20,000 nucleotides of DNA from Cristatella mucedo (taxonomy: Eukaryota; Bryozoa; Phylactolaemata; Cristatellidae). The notes under the pieces are model-generated. The model had not been told where the DNA came from and searched no databases. It was given only the letters and a program-made list of their open reading frames with translations. Each line of letters begins with the position of its first letter. Position 1 is the stretch's first letter. A program made the translations under genes and the position numbers. Of the stretch, positions 1 through 8,604 are shown in pieces. The stretch covers positions 565,001-585,000 of the forward strand of contig WPIO01000040.1 in assembly GCA_009760855.2 (NCBI GenBank), in the 5' to 3' direction.

Positions 1-78
1 CCCGCGGTGCCCGCTGGCGCGCTGCCCGCCGACGGGACCGATAGTGCTGACGACCCTTGCGAATATTACGAGGCCTAG
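1..78 (+). CDS. Possible C-terminal end of an upstream gene (partial)
   Basis: The window opens inside a reading frame that starts at base 1 and ends at a TAG at 76-78, giving 25 residues that end in DDPCEYYEA. Most codons end in G or C, as in the exon at 6261-6760 and unlike the AT-rich surroundings. The piece is proline-, alanine- and aspartate-rich with an acidic, tyrosine-containing tail, as in many cytoplasmic C-termini. No domain is recognisable, and there is no AATAAA in the first kilobase to confirm a transcript end. It could equally be a chance open frame in a GC-rich stretch. Confidence 0.3.
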   Translation, partial: PAVPAGALPADGTDSADDPCEYYEA

Positions 79-243
79 GCGCAGAAAGACGCCGGCGACC
101 GACTTCGCGGCGGCGGCCCTCATGCTGCGGTCAGACCGGCGCCTGCACAGCGAAACGGGCGCGGATGCTGCGACGCCGGCCGCCCGTGCAGAGAGAGTGC
201 AGTCTTCTTCTTCCAGTTTGGCGGAAAATACAAAGAGCGACCG

Positions 244-310
244 TCGTCCTTCCGTCTTCCGTCTCCCGTCGCTCGTTCCGTCTCCCGTCTTCCGTCTCCC
301 GTCGCTCGTT
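244..310. repeat. Two-copy CT-rich tandem repeat, 33-bp period
   Basis: The 24-bp segment at 254-277 recurs exactly at 287-310. The sequence between is the same CCGTCTCCCGTC-type motif, so this is a short tandem duplication. Confidence 0.7.
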
Positions 311-543
311 CTTCATGGACCAAACGGTCTAAGCCTCTAGCGCCGAGCGCTCGGCGCTGCCAGCCGAAGATGGCAACGACGCCGCGATCGAGTGCGGCTC
401 GCGGCAGCGGGTAAAGCAGCCGTAAAGAGCAAATGTCCCATTCGCAGCCCGAATGGCAAGTGCAAGTTCTAACCGGACTCTAAGAGCATAGATACTCGTA
501 CAATTACAGACCGGCAGCCGCGTAGAGCTAAGCGGCCGTCCTG

Positions 544-618
544 CTATGAGCACCGTGCTCATAGCTGACTATGAACGCATGGTAGACTGGACAGTTTTCT
601 ATGCGCACTGTGCTCATA
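544..618. repeat. Odd palindrome and its imperfect direct repeat
   Basis: CTATGAGCAC and GTGCTCATAG flank a single C at 544-564, a perfect 10-bp inverted repeat. A copy with two substitutions in 20 bases lies at 599-618, 55 bp further on. The second copy no longer pairs perfectly, so the motif may have been duplicated as a unit. No function can be assigned. Confidence 0.6.
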
Positions 619-969
619 TAAAAAAGATTAGTGCTTCCTGTAAGTATACATTCAAACAAATTTGTTCACTGTAATAATAATTATATAGTAGGTTGCTACA
701 ATTAATATATAGTAAGTTTTTGAGGCAGATAATCCTCTTGAGAAGAGGACGTGGCTTCTATGAGGAGCGCACGTGCGGACGACGATGGGCAGCAAATTAG
801 TGACAATTTTGTAAAAGCGTGTAGCTACTATTTTGAAATGATTGATTCTTGAAATGTCTCACGCGAGTCGTCACGAGGGGCGGGCGTGCAGTGGACGTCC
901 ATTAGCAGGTGCGTCTAGCGAAGGTCACCAAGGTGACGCAAGTTACCTTCTCGCGCGAGTAAGCTCTAG

Positions 970-1590
970 CGAGTATCTTTGTATCTCCGTTTGTAACACC
1001 ACAAAGACTATGCAGGTGTTGCGCAGGAGCATTTTTTATAGTGCACTCAAAGCCAAGCGGCTTTCGGCACACAGTTGGTTGCCAACAGACTTTATATATT
1101 AGCAAAGAAAGAGAAAGTGAGAAGCATTAGTGAGATGTCACGTGGCAGAGAGTCAGGAGAGCAATTGCGGTAGTGAGTAGCTTGGAAGCAGCAGCTCAGG
1201 ACTGGCTGGAAAGGATGCGCCATAAGCGGCAGCAGGAGAGTAGATGTCTTTGCGTAAGAATTGTGGAAGTGAGTTCCACAGTCTAGGACCTGTAGAGCAA
1301 AAGCTTTTGTCGCCAACGAACGGTCTTTAAAGCGAAGTAATGGAACAGCCAATTTATTGTCCATACAGAACCCGAGAGCACGAGGAGGCTGAAACTGGTG
1401 CGACGGTTGAGCGTGGAGGAGCCAAGCCGTGGAGGGCCTTGTGGGTCAGCGTATCCGTTGATCAACCGCCATGCAGCCGTCCAAGTTCTTTCAGCAATGA
1501 ATGTCAAACTTTTGGGATTCGTAAAGTAGCCTCGCATGCTAAGACATGCAACCGGTACGAACCGGTGCGCCTATACCGCAACCTTTGTTT
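970..1590 (-). mobile_element. Family 2 L2/CR1-like non-LTR retrotransposon, 3' end, copy A (decayed)
   Basis: On the minus strand the degraded 3' end of a reverse-transcriptase ORF can be read in short in-frame blocks: ARLLYESQKFD near 1525, AVDQRIR near 1455, LTHKALHGLAPP near 1435-1400, and GDKSFC..PRLWNSLPQFLRK near 1310-1250. These match the conserved tail of L2/CR1-type polyproteins (pattern AARL..LHWLPV.QRI..L..KALHGLAP..GDR.F....P.LWNSLP). Stops and at least one frameshift break it. The ORF tail ends near 1150 and a 3' UTR continues to about 970. Both parts align with copy B (13315-13838), and the UTR also aligns with copy C (15012-15142). The 5' part of the element is absent, as usual for 5'-truncated insertions. 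Confidence 0.8.
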
Positions 1591-2330
1591 TTCACGTCGT
1601 CTCAAGCTCGGCCCGACCTAATCGTCCGATTACGAGCATTCGAAGTTTTTTATATGCAGCCAGGAACTGCTTTTCTCACACCCACAGAAAAGCCTCATTT
1701 TTGAACTACTCAGCAAGACTCGGTTTCGTGCGTGAGCGTGGAGTCTAGCGATTCTAAGGCACTTCCGGCTTTGGACGCAGTACGGTTTCAATCGCCTGTT
1801 CTCAAGGGTCATCCTTAGGTCTACGGTCATCTTTAGGTCCCGAGGTTGACCGCTAAGGCGTGCATGCTAAGCCGTACGCGGCTGCTTTTTATTTATTAAA
1901 ATTCATTTGTTATGCAATATTCAGCTAAATTTTAGAATGGCACGTTGACTTGACACGATTTTTTAACTGACCTGGGACGAAGGAAAGCAGAACGCGGACT
2001 TGGCTGTCCAAACCAATTAAATAAGAAGCCAAAATTAAAAAAGAAAGAAGTAAAGAAGCCACAATTAAGTCTTATTCTCCCTTATTATAGTCTTAAGTCT
2101 TATTTTATGAGAGTTTATTTAAAGGATCGGACGACTCTCACCGCAGGGACGACTTGCCGTCGCAAGCAAACGAATACACGCGGCTGCTTCGTCGTGCGTA
2201 CGCTGACCGGAACGATAGTCTGCCAATACCTGGATAATAACTCGAGGGCAAACGCCGCAGAATAGTGCCCAAAAGTCGCAATTATAAATAGGCCAAGGTG
2301 CTAAGGCTGTGGTGTGCAGTTCGCGATAAG
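1591..2330. other. No gene recognised
   Basis: Mixed, mostly AT-rich sequence. Short open frames occur on both strands but none has recognisable motifs, and no repeat array stands out. Part of 1590-1750 could be a more decayed upstream portion of family 2 copy A, but I cannot align it. Confidence 0.4.
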
Positions 2331-2339
2331 ATCGCGATA

Positions 2340-2860
2340 CACTTTACGAATTCGCGAGACTAAGCGAAGTGCTGGCGGCTGAGCGAAGTGCAGGCTTCCG
2401 AGGTGGCGGCGATCGAGGCGGCGGCGACCGAGGCCATTTTTGCCTCGGCGGACCAGCCAGCCAGTTCCGGAGTGCAGTCACTCACTGCCTGGCAGCCGCC
2501 GCAGATGGGTTCAAAAACAGCTTCAGCCTCATTTTGGAACCGTAACGGCGGCCGCACGTAGCTGAGCGGTCCGTCGCCGCCTCGTCACCTAATAGCTACG
2601 GAAGGCGGCGGCTGAGGTCGTTGCCGCCGCGGTGCGGATCTGACGACGCCCCGACGACGCCGGCGGCAGGCGGAGCCTGCATCAAGAAGACGATCGTCGC
2701 GCCACCGTCTCTCGCAGGTCATCGCGCCACCGTCTCTCGCAGGTCATCGCGCCACCGTCTCTCGCAGGTCATCGCGCCACCGTCTCTCGCAGGTCATCGC
2801 CACCGCATGCTGCTCGGCAGCGAGGCAGTCTGGGTCTGAGTTTCGCGGCCTGACCTCTCG
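2340..2860. other. GC- and CpG-rich island-like stretch without an assignable gene
   Basis: GCGG- and CGAGG-rich sequence. At least two + strand frames and one - strand frame stay open between about 2330 and 2560. One + frame (2364-2561) has mostly G/C third positions, but it begins right after a stop and lacks a strong acceptor. Overlapping open frames are expected in such composition, so no CDS is called. The 25-bp tandem repeat follows. Confidence 0.35.
2701..2800. repeat. 25-bp tandem repeat, four identical copies
   Basis: Four head-to-tail copies of a 25-bp unit beginning GCCACCGTCTCTCGCAGG, with a few bases of a fifth. The copies look identical, indicating recent expansion. The unit is not a multiple of three, so any frame through it changes phase each copy, arguing against a coding role. 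Confidence 0.9.
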
Positions 2861-3210
2861 GCAGCCGTTAGCCGAGCTGCGAATAAGTTTCTGGTAGAGA
2901 TTTACTTATCATAGGCAGCTAAAACAACCTATTATAATCGTTAATAATAAGTTCGATGTCCAGATTTTCACCTAGCGAATCTTCTATTAGTTCTCGCTGC
3001 TATGGAAGGGCGGCCCCGCTCGTTCACGGAGCGCCACGGGTCCACTGCGGGCTGGAGCGAGCGGCCGACTTGACCCAATGACCTATAGAAAAGGGAAGAA
3101 TTGAAGGAAAATAACTGTAATTGCAAATAAATTTGCGTGTAAATTGCTGGAAATTTGCCATTGCAAATCAGGATGGCAAAAAAGCAAGTGAAAGAAATAA
3201 GCAAGAGAAG
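2861..3210. other. No gene recognised
   Basis: Moderately AT-rich sequence leading into the GATA microsatellite. Nothing further can be supported. Confidence 0.4.
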
Positions 3211-3353
3211 GATAGATAGATAGGGTAGATAGTTAGATAGATAGATAGATAGATAGATAGGGTAGATAGATAGATAGATAGATAGATAGATTGGGTAGAT
3301 AGATAGATTGGGTAGATAGATAGGGTAGATAGGTAGATAGATAGATAGATAGG

Positions 3354-3386
<33 letters not shown>
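3211..3386. repeat. (GATA)n microsatellite with GGGTAGATA interruptions
   Basis: About 175 bp of GATA/TAGA units broken by several GGGTA variants, giving a higher-order pattern of perfect blocks separated by similar interruptions. The Tyr-Leu-Ser-Ile frame on the opposite strand is a product of this repeat. Confidence 0.95.
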
Positions 3387-3455
3387 GCTGAGTGAGAGAT
3401 CACTTCGCAGAATAAATGCAGCTCACGCTGGAAATAATAGCACTTCCGTAAGAGT

Positions 3456-3505
3456 AGCAGCAGCTGCAGCAGCTGCAGCAACAGCAGCAGCAGCAGCAGC
3501 AGCAA
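3456..3505. repeat. (CAG)n trinucleotide repeat
   Basis: CAG units with CTG and CAA interruptions about 95-145 bp upstream of the proposed start codon at 3600. It would lie in the promoter or 5' UTR of that gene model. The long Ala or Leu runs in overlapping open frames come from this array. Confidence 0.9.
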
Positions 3506-3539
3506 CGGTGTTGTAGTCAGACCTGCTCTCTTTCTCTCT

Positions 3540-3570
3540 TGAGTCACTTACCTGTTCGGGAGCGTGACGT
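3540..3570 (+). promoter_or_regulatory. AP-1-like and CRE-half-like motifs upstream of the proposed start
   Basis: TGAGTCA (3540-3546) matches the AP-1 consensus and TGACGT (3565-3570) is a CRE half-site. Both lie within 60 bp of the ATG at 3600. Motifs this short occur by chance roughly once per window or more often, so this is suggestive only. No TATA box is evident. Confidence 0.2.
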
Positions 3571-3599
3571 TGCCCCATTGTGCATTCGCTCCGGAAAGC

Positions 3600-3639
3600 A
3601 TGGCGGCCAGAGTCTTCGTCTTGTTGCTCGTGCACAATG
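3600..3639 (+). CDS. Predicted first coding exon: start of a signal peptide
   Basis: An ATG in strong Kozak context (A at -3, G at +4) opens MAARVFVLLLVHN plus the first base of a split codon, then a good donor (G|GTAAGA, intron from 3640). The short basic start and hydrophobic run VFVLLLV are typical of a signal peptide. Spliced to the acceptor at 6260, the split codon becomes Gly. The peptide then continues GFAPTASA, giving a complete signal peptide with a canonical A-S-A cleavage site before residue 22. That fit, which uses bases 2.6 kb apart, is the main support. A competing acceptor at 3970 (CTGCTCTAG) is also phase-compatible but gives no cleavage site. The exon is only 40 nt, so a chance match is possible. 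Confidence 0.45.
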
Positions 3640-3784
3640 GTAAGAGAGCGCCAGTATCAATCACCGCAAATTGGGGCGAGCCGACGAGCGGCTCGAGCCA
3701 AATTGCGCTCACCGGCGTCATCGCCCCGTAGTCTTAGAAGCACGCTGTTTTTCGCAGTGCTGATACGGGCAGATGTTGCACATA

Positions 3785-3870
3785 CTACAATTCATCAATT
3801 GCTATACTTTCACTTCAGCTAATGTAAAGTGCATGGAAATAAAGTTCGTTCTCTCAGGATGAATTTATGA
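3785..3870 (+). mobile_element. Possible relic of a family 1-like retrotransposon 3' end
   Basis: The stretch around AATGTAAAG.GC.TGGAAA.AAGTTC.TCTC (3820-3857) resembles the terminal 3' UTR of the family 1 copy at 8534-8580, in the same order and spacing. It is followed by a short GAATTTAT duplication instead of the (ATT)n tail. No ORF remnant is visible upstream. The resemblance is partial, so it may be a diverged subfamily or chance. Confidence 0.35.
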
Positions 3871-3949
3871 ATTTATGACTATTCTCCCTCGCCACCAGAT
3901 TGACCACGCACGCACCCTGTTCCTTGGGATAGATAGATAGGGCTTGCCT

Positions 3950-4430
<481 letters not shown>

Positions 4431-4800
4431 CCAAAGGAAGTTCATGCTCTATTAAAATAAAAACAACTCAGTATAATTGGAAGGATGGATGGATTGGAAG
4501 GATGGTTTCTAATAGAGCGAGCGGCGGCGGCAGCAGCAGCTTCGACTGCGGCGGTGGTAGCGGTGTCAGCGAGCCATACAGTTCGGTCCCGCGGGAGTTC
4601 GGTCCCGCTCGACGCTGCCAGGCACGTGTTCGCACATGTAAAAGCGGGTGCACGAAAAGGCGTTTCGCGCTATCCTGCAAATGAACGCGAAGCCTCAGAG
4701 GTCTACTGAGTGTAGCTCCATCTCAAGAGATCTCGTTACGCCCTAATGCACACTAATTGCAGTGTGGAATACGAGCATGGGCGGATTTAGGTGGCGGAGG
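4431..4800. other. No gene recognised
   Basis: Contains a short GGAAGGATGGATGG duplication (4480-4505) and a GCGG/CAGC-rich stretch (4515-4570). Overlapping open frames on both strands cancel each other as coding evidence. Confidence 0.4.
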
Positions 4801-4809
4801 TGCAGCCCA

Positions 4810-4957
4810 CCCTAAACCTTAAATCCTAAGCCCTAAACCCTAAACCTTAAACCCAAAAACCCTAAGCCCTAAACCATAAATCGTAAAATCCTACAACCCT
4901 AAACCCTAAAACCCTAAACACAAAGTCTAAACCCTAAACGCTAAGCCCTAAACCCTT
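4810..4957. repeat. Interstitial CCCTAAA (TTTAGGG-type) telomere-like array, degenerate
   Basis: Nine exact CCCTAAA heptamers plus many one- or two-base variants (CCTTAAA, CCCTAAG, CCATAAA) in about 150 bp, all in one orientation. TTTAGGG is the telomere unit of most plants and of several protist groups; animals normally use TTAGGG. Here the array is internal and degenerate, flanked by unrelated sequence, so it is not a chromosome end. Confidence 0.85.
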
Positions 4958-4965
4958 AATCATAT

Positions 4966-5062
4966 ACCCGGGGGCTGGAAATGTCCAACCCCAGGAGGGT
5001 TATGTCCGGGGGAAATATCGGGGGGGGGGCGAATGTCCGGGGAAACGTCTAGGGGGAGATGA
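4966..5062. repeat. G-rich imperfect minisatellite (ATGTCCGGGGGAAA-like)
   Basis: Three to four imperfect copies of a unit around ATGTCC followed by a G run and AAA, including a run of about ten Gs at 5020-5029. It directly follows the CCCTAAA array. Several closely spaced G runs on the + strand could form a G-quadruplex. Confidence 0.6.
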
Positions 5063-5249
5063 CCGTATAACAACAATCCGATCAGAAACAGATCGCTCCC
5101 GAGTCTCGCTGGGTGGACCGGAAGCGCACGAGACGCCGACAGGACGCGCAGGAATCGCCCTCGTATCGCGCATTGAGTCGCCCGTGTACAACGGAAGCTT
5201 CCAGGATGCTACGGGCTCGTCGCCGCTCGAATCGCCGAGGAATGCTTAG
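4995..5249 (+). CDS. Possible terminal exon, C-terminal tail of unknown protein
   Basis: An acceptor-like CCAACCCCAG ends at 4994 and is followed by an open frame of 84 codons to a TAG at 5247-5249. The last 60 codons strongly favour G or C in the third position and read like a protein tail, including RIESPVYNGSFQDA and GSSPLESPRNA, with a tyrosine motif and SP sites. There is no internal start codon, which fits a terminal exon. Against it, the first 20 codons run through the G-rich minisatellite, the acceptor lacks a long pyrimidine tract, and it falls inside intron 1 of the 3600-6261 model. Either this is a different transcript or one of the two models is wrong. Confidence 0.25.
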   Translation, partial: EGYVRGKYRGGGECPGKRLGGDDRITTIRSETDRSRVSLGGPEAHETPTGRAGIALVSRIESPVYNGSFQDATGSSPLESPRNA

Positions 5250-6260
5250 TGCGAAGTGCATCGAACTTCAACCAACCAGCATGGGTGACTTTCGGGCACA
5301 CTTTAGGCTCATCGCCAAAACTAGCATGTCTGCGGCCTTGCATAGTTACCAACAAAGAGGACTGGCAGAAAATCTCAGCCGCAAGGAACAATGTGATCCG
5401 ACGGAAGACAAAGTAAGCTAGACTCTTTAGACGTCGGGGGCCGTGATCCTATCGTTTGGAAGTTAACATCGACAGACGGCGCCAATCTACTCTGACGATT
5501 GTCCGCCAACGCAGCTGAAAACCAAGCGAGCTGGCGCTCGTTGGAGCGAGCGCCAGCTCGGAGCGAGTGAGTAGCAGTTGATGGAAGTGGCAGCGCTCAT
5601 GAGAGAGCTGAAGATTCGATGGTTGTGGATTAAAATCTTGCTCAGTGGATCAAATCTTGCTCAGTGGTCAATCCTTTATTGCCAACGACAATAGCGAAGG
5701 TGATAGCCGTTAAGACTGCTTTGCAGCTACACGAATGAGACTTTTAAATCGGATAATGGGAGACCTGGTGGATGTTTCATACGATGTTTCCTAGTCCAGC
5801 GCGGACCTTTTAGCGAGCTACCCAAGAGTTAGCATTCCAGAAAGGCGACTCTTTAGTAAACTGGCACTGGAGACATCAGATTTTTGACATTGTCTTTAGA
5901 TTGACATGAAACTTACGTACAAGTAGGTACACGGCGTACACGGCTGTTTGGGCTGTTCATTCATCGCGCAGAAGCTTGTGCGAGCGCGATTCTCTCGGCA
6001 AAGATTCGGTCCCTGCATGCGAAACGCTGGTCGGTATTTCGAGCAATCGGCGGAAAGAGGCGAACGCTGCGTGCTTCAGTCCTAAGCTAAAGGATTTGAG
6101 CGCTGACGCTTCGGCTTCGGTTTCGGTCAAGATTCGTCAGAAGGCGCTCGCGAGCGAGCTAGCTCCTGCAGATCGAGCGTTCAGAGCGCCGACCGTGGAG
6201 CAATAAGCGCGCGAGGGAACGCGACCGAACGAACGCTTCCGTCAGACGCATTCTTTACAG
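5250..6260. other. Mostly unassigned; weak open frame 5976-6206
   Basis: Holds the hairpin at 5527-5560, a 19-bp-period duplication (5633-5667) and GCGAGCGAG-rich sequence near 6130-6240. A + strand frame is open from about 5909 to a TAA at 6204-6206 with moderate G/C third positions, but it shows no recognisable domain and no clear boundary signal. In the favoured model this is intron 1. Confidence 0.35.
5527..5560. repeat. Perfect 14-bp stem hairpin, 6-nt loop
   Basis: CGAGCTGGCGCTCG (5527-5540) and its exact reverse complement (5547-5560) flank TTGGAG. The GC-rich stem would be very stable in RNA or extruded DNA. It lies in unassigned sequence. Confidence 0.85.
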
Positions 6261-6760
6261 GCTTTGCCCCGACTGCCAGCGCGGGCTCGATCGTTCTCAG
6301 ACCGAACGTTCCGACGAGCGCCGTGAGCGGCTGCTGCTACCTCAGCGTCACGTGCAACAGTTCCGTCGCGGCCATTACCGATCCGGCGATGGTGGGCATC
6401 CGATTTTCCGGACCGACGAGTGCCTACATCAACCCGTACGCCATTGCGTGCGTGTACGGCTCGTCGTGTGGCAGCGGGTCGGTCTCGACCAAGGACGACA
6501 TGCTGCTGGCCTCGCAGGCAGCCCACCGCGGAAACCCGAACTACATGCTCGCTTGCCCGGCCTGCGGCTCGGGCGTGAAAGTGCGGCCGAAGACCTACCA
6601 ATTCCAGTTCTGGTATGACGGCTCGGCCGGAAGCTACTCGGACCCAGCCTTCGAAGCGAGCCTCATCGGCCGGTTCATGTGCGTGGTGCGGCAACGCGGA
6701 GCTACCGGCGTCTATTCGTCGGACTGGCAGGACGCATTTAATATATATGGTATGAATTAA
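6261..6760 (+). CDS. Secreted or surface cysteine-rich domain, unrecognised family (exon 2)
   Basis: Clear coding segment: most codons end in G or C and the frame is open from the acceptor TTCTTTACAG (ends 6260) to a TAA at 6758-6760. Joined to the exon at 3600, it yields 179 residues: a signal peptide (about 1-21, A-S-A site), then a compact domain with eight cysteines at 38, 39, 45, 77, 83, 112, 115 and 154, an N-glycosylation sequon at 46-48, a CPAC motif, aromatic YQFQFWYD near 126-133 and GRFMCVV near 150-156. An even number of cysteines suits disulphides in a secreted protein. The spacing loosely recalls an immunoglobulin-like fold (YLSVTC and FMC strands), but I cannot assign a family. 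A donor at 6750 (G|GTATGA) would make it a 489-nt, phase 1-1 exon; otherwise the protein ends at 6760. Open frames on the other strand are shadows. Confidence 0.65.
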
Positions 6761-6955
6761 GTTTCTCCGCGCAGATTTACTTGCTCAAGCATTTCTCTCG
6801 ACAAATTTCAGTTGCTGCATGCAGCTTTACGCTAATCGAATGCAATTGAGCGAATGAGAATCGGTTTTTTCAGCGAGCGCGTCTTTTCGCATTTGTGAAA
6901 AATTGCGTTTTGACAAATCAATTTCAGATCAGATTAAAGCACACCAACCTCTTGA
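6761..6955. other. Short AT-rich 3' UTR or intron start
   Basis: AT-rich sequence between the exon and the purine repeat. An ATTAAA, a weak polyadenylation variant, near 6933 would suit the model that ends at 6760. It is not decisive. Confidence 0.3.
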
Positions 6956-6972
6956 GAGACAGAGAAAGAGGC

Positions 6973-7067
<95 letters not shown>

Positions 7068-7217
7068 GACAGAGACAGAGACAGAGACAGAGACAGAGAC
7101 AGAGACAGAGACAGAGACAGAGACAGAGACAGAGACAGAGACAGAGACAGAGACAGAGACAGAGACAGAGACAGAGACAGAGACAGAGACAGAGACAGAG
7201 ACAGAGACAGAGACAGA
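6956..7217. repeat. (GA)n followed by (GACAGA)n microsatellite
   Basis: About 100 bp of GA repeats pass into about 150 bp of perfect GACAGA hexamers from roughly 7069. The near-perfect hexamers imply recent expansion. The Arg-Glu, Thr-Glu and Asp-Arg frames through it are repeat artefacts. Confidence 0.97.
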
Positions 7218-7879
7218 TAGAGACCGTATTACTGATGCTGCTGCAAACGCAGCAATAACCTATAGGGGCGGTAGAGGAAGGTTGCTAGAATAGTGCTGCT
7301 GAGACAAATGGTTCACCTGGTCAAGGTTTAGAGCTCAATGTAAAAAACTGCATAGACACAAGCCGTCCGGAAATTGCTCCCTCTCAACGGATTACGTAAG
7401 AAAATCTTTCAGCGAGACAAATGCGACGAACACCTAAACCATAAACACTGATCCTTGATAGAGAGAAGGCATCAAATTTCGTAGTCATGTTTGCTCCTGA
7501 GCTCTTGCGTAATCAGAAAAAGGCGTCGCAAAGGGGCATTACTCAATTCAGACGAAACTCCGCAAGACTGGCATACATTCTTGACGGCTACAGAGCTTAC
7601 GTCACTTGTGGAAGACGCATGTACGGACGCGCAATTGGTGGCTAGGGAGCTCGTAGCAAACAAGCGGATATCTCAGGGGTCGGGCGCGTAGTAAACATTC
7701 ATAGACGCCGGTGGTGGCCAAACGTGAGAGCGAATTGGCGGTACGGGAAGCACCGCCCAACGGGCTAAAAACTGTCCGTTTCTAGCTGATGCAAAAAGTA
7801 CCACCGCCTTGGCCATATCCTGCATGTTGCTGTGCGTGCGCGCTTTCGCATGCGCAGGTGGCTTGTAGGTATTGCCATT
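7218..7879. other. No gene recognised
   Basis: Unremarkable sequence with short open frames on both strands and no identifiable motif. The end nearest 7880 may hold diverged upstream sequence of the family 1 element that follows. Confidence 0.4.
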
Positions 7880-8604
7880 GCCTCGTCTGCTGCCAGCGTT
7901 TGCCCGTGCGTGGCCTAGCCTCCGAATTCCAGCTAAATGCTTACTGGCCTCCCAGCATGTGCGATCAGGCGATTGCAGCAGGTGCAAAACTCCGCAGCTA
8001 GGCTTGTCTGTCGTGAGCGTCGCAGTTGCCACATTACTCCACTTCTCGCCGACCTGCACTGGCTACCAGTCAAGCAACGGATTGACTTCAAGGTTTTGTC
8101 GCTCACTCTTTGGTCCCTTCATTCTATGGCTCCAGCCTATCTGTCAGATATATTACCCAATCAGGCCAAGCATCGTACCAATCGCTTTTTGGAATCCAAC
8201 AGTTTACCTTGTACAAACCTCAAATCCTTCGGAGACCGTGCATTTAGTTCGTATGCTCCCAAAGCCTGGAACTCCCTCCCGACCTGCATCAGAACATCCC
8301 CTGACCTGACCACATTTAAAAGGAACTTAAAAGGAACACACCTATTTAGGACAGCATTTAGTGGGTCCCTGTGATTCGTCCTTGATGTGCTTATGCGTGC
8401 TGACACTGTGCATGCTGCCACTAACCACATTTGCATGCTGACCCTGTGCGTGTAACCCCTAACCATGTTATTCATTTTGTTTGTTTTTCAAGCATGATTT
8501 TACTTACCATTTAATTGCATTTCCCTTTGCAGCAAATGTAAAGCGCCTAGAAAGAGAATAAGTTCTCTGAGGGCGCTTTATCAAGTATATTATTATTATT
8601 ATTA
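7880..8604 (+). mobile_element. Family 1 L2/CR1-like non-LTR retrotransposon, 3' end, copy 1
   Basis: The 3' third of a reverse-transcriptase polyprotein is open from 7937 to 8374: LQQVQNSAARLV, then LADLHWLPVKQRIDFKVL, APAYLSDILP, GDRAFSSYAPKAWNSLP and FKRNLKGTHLFRTAF. These are the conserved blocks found between the RT domain and the end of L2/CR1-type ORF2 proteins. A frame-shifted remnant (GLPACAIRR in frame, AFARAWPSL in another frame for the HAFVTSRLDYCNS block) extends to about 7880. The ORF is followed by a 230-bp 3' UTR with a stem-prone end (AAAGCGCC..GGGCGCTTT at 8541-8580) and a (TTA)n tail at 8590-8604. The RT catalytic core and endonuclease are missing, so this is a 5'-truncated, inactive copy. 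Confidence 0.9.

Larger units (their letters stand above)
79..960. other. Intergenic or UTR sequence with a few small repeats
   Basis: No convincing gene. The GC-rich first half carries a 33-bp-period duplication of a CT-rich motif (244-310). A 21-bp palindrome at 544-564 has a related copy at 599-618. From about 610 the base composition turns AT-rich (610-720). Short open frames on both strands here show no family resemblance. Confidence 0.5.

Noticed and set aside
2364-2561. GC-rich + strand frame resembling an exon
   Set aside because: Two other frames are also open here, it begins directly after a stop, and no convincing acceptor precedes it.
2701-2800. CRISPR-like regular repeats
   Set aside because: Units are directly tandem with no spacers, in a eukaryotic setting; an ordinary minisatellite.
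3233-3547. Minus-strand frame with Leu runs and Tyr-Leu-Ser-Ile repeats
   Set aside because: Translation of the CAG and GATA arrays.
6242-6694. Minus-strand 150-codon frame
   Set aside because: Antisense shadow of the GC3-rich + strand exon at 6261-6760; its Arg/Ala/His-rich composition is typical of such shadows.
6895-7293. Open frames rich in Arg-Glu, Thr-Glu and Asp-Arg repeats
   Set aside because: They are translations of the GA and GACAGA microsatellite, open in several frames at once, with no unique coding sequence around them.
7872-8309. Second + strand frame over the family 1 copy
   Set aside because: Out of frame with the conserved retrotransposon blocks over most of its length; only a short upstream part may reflect a frameshifted remnant.
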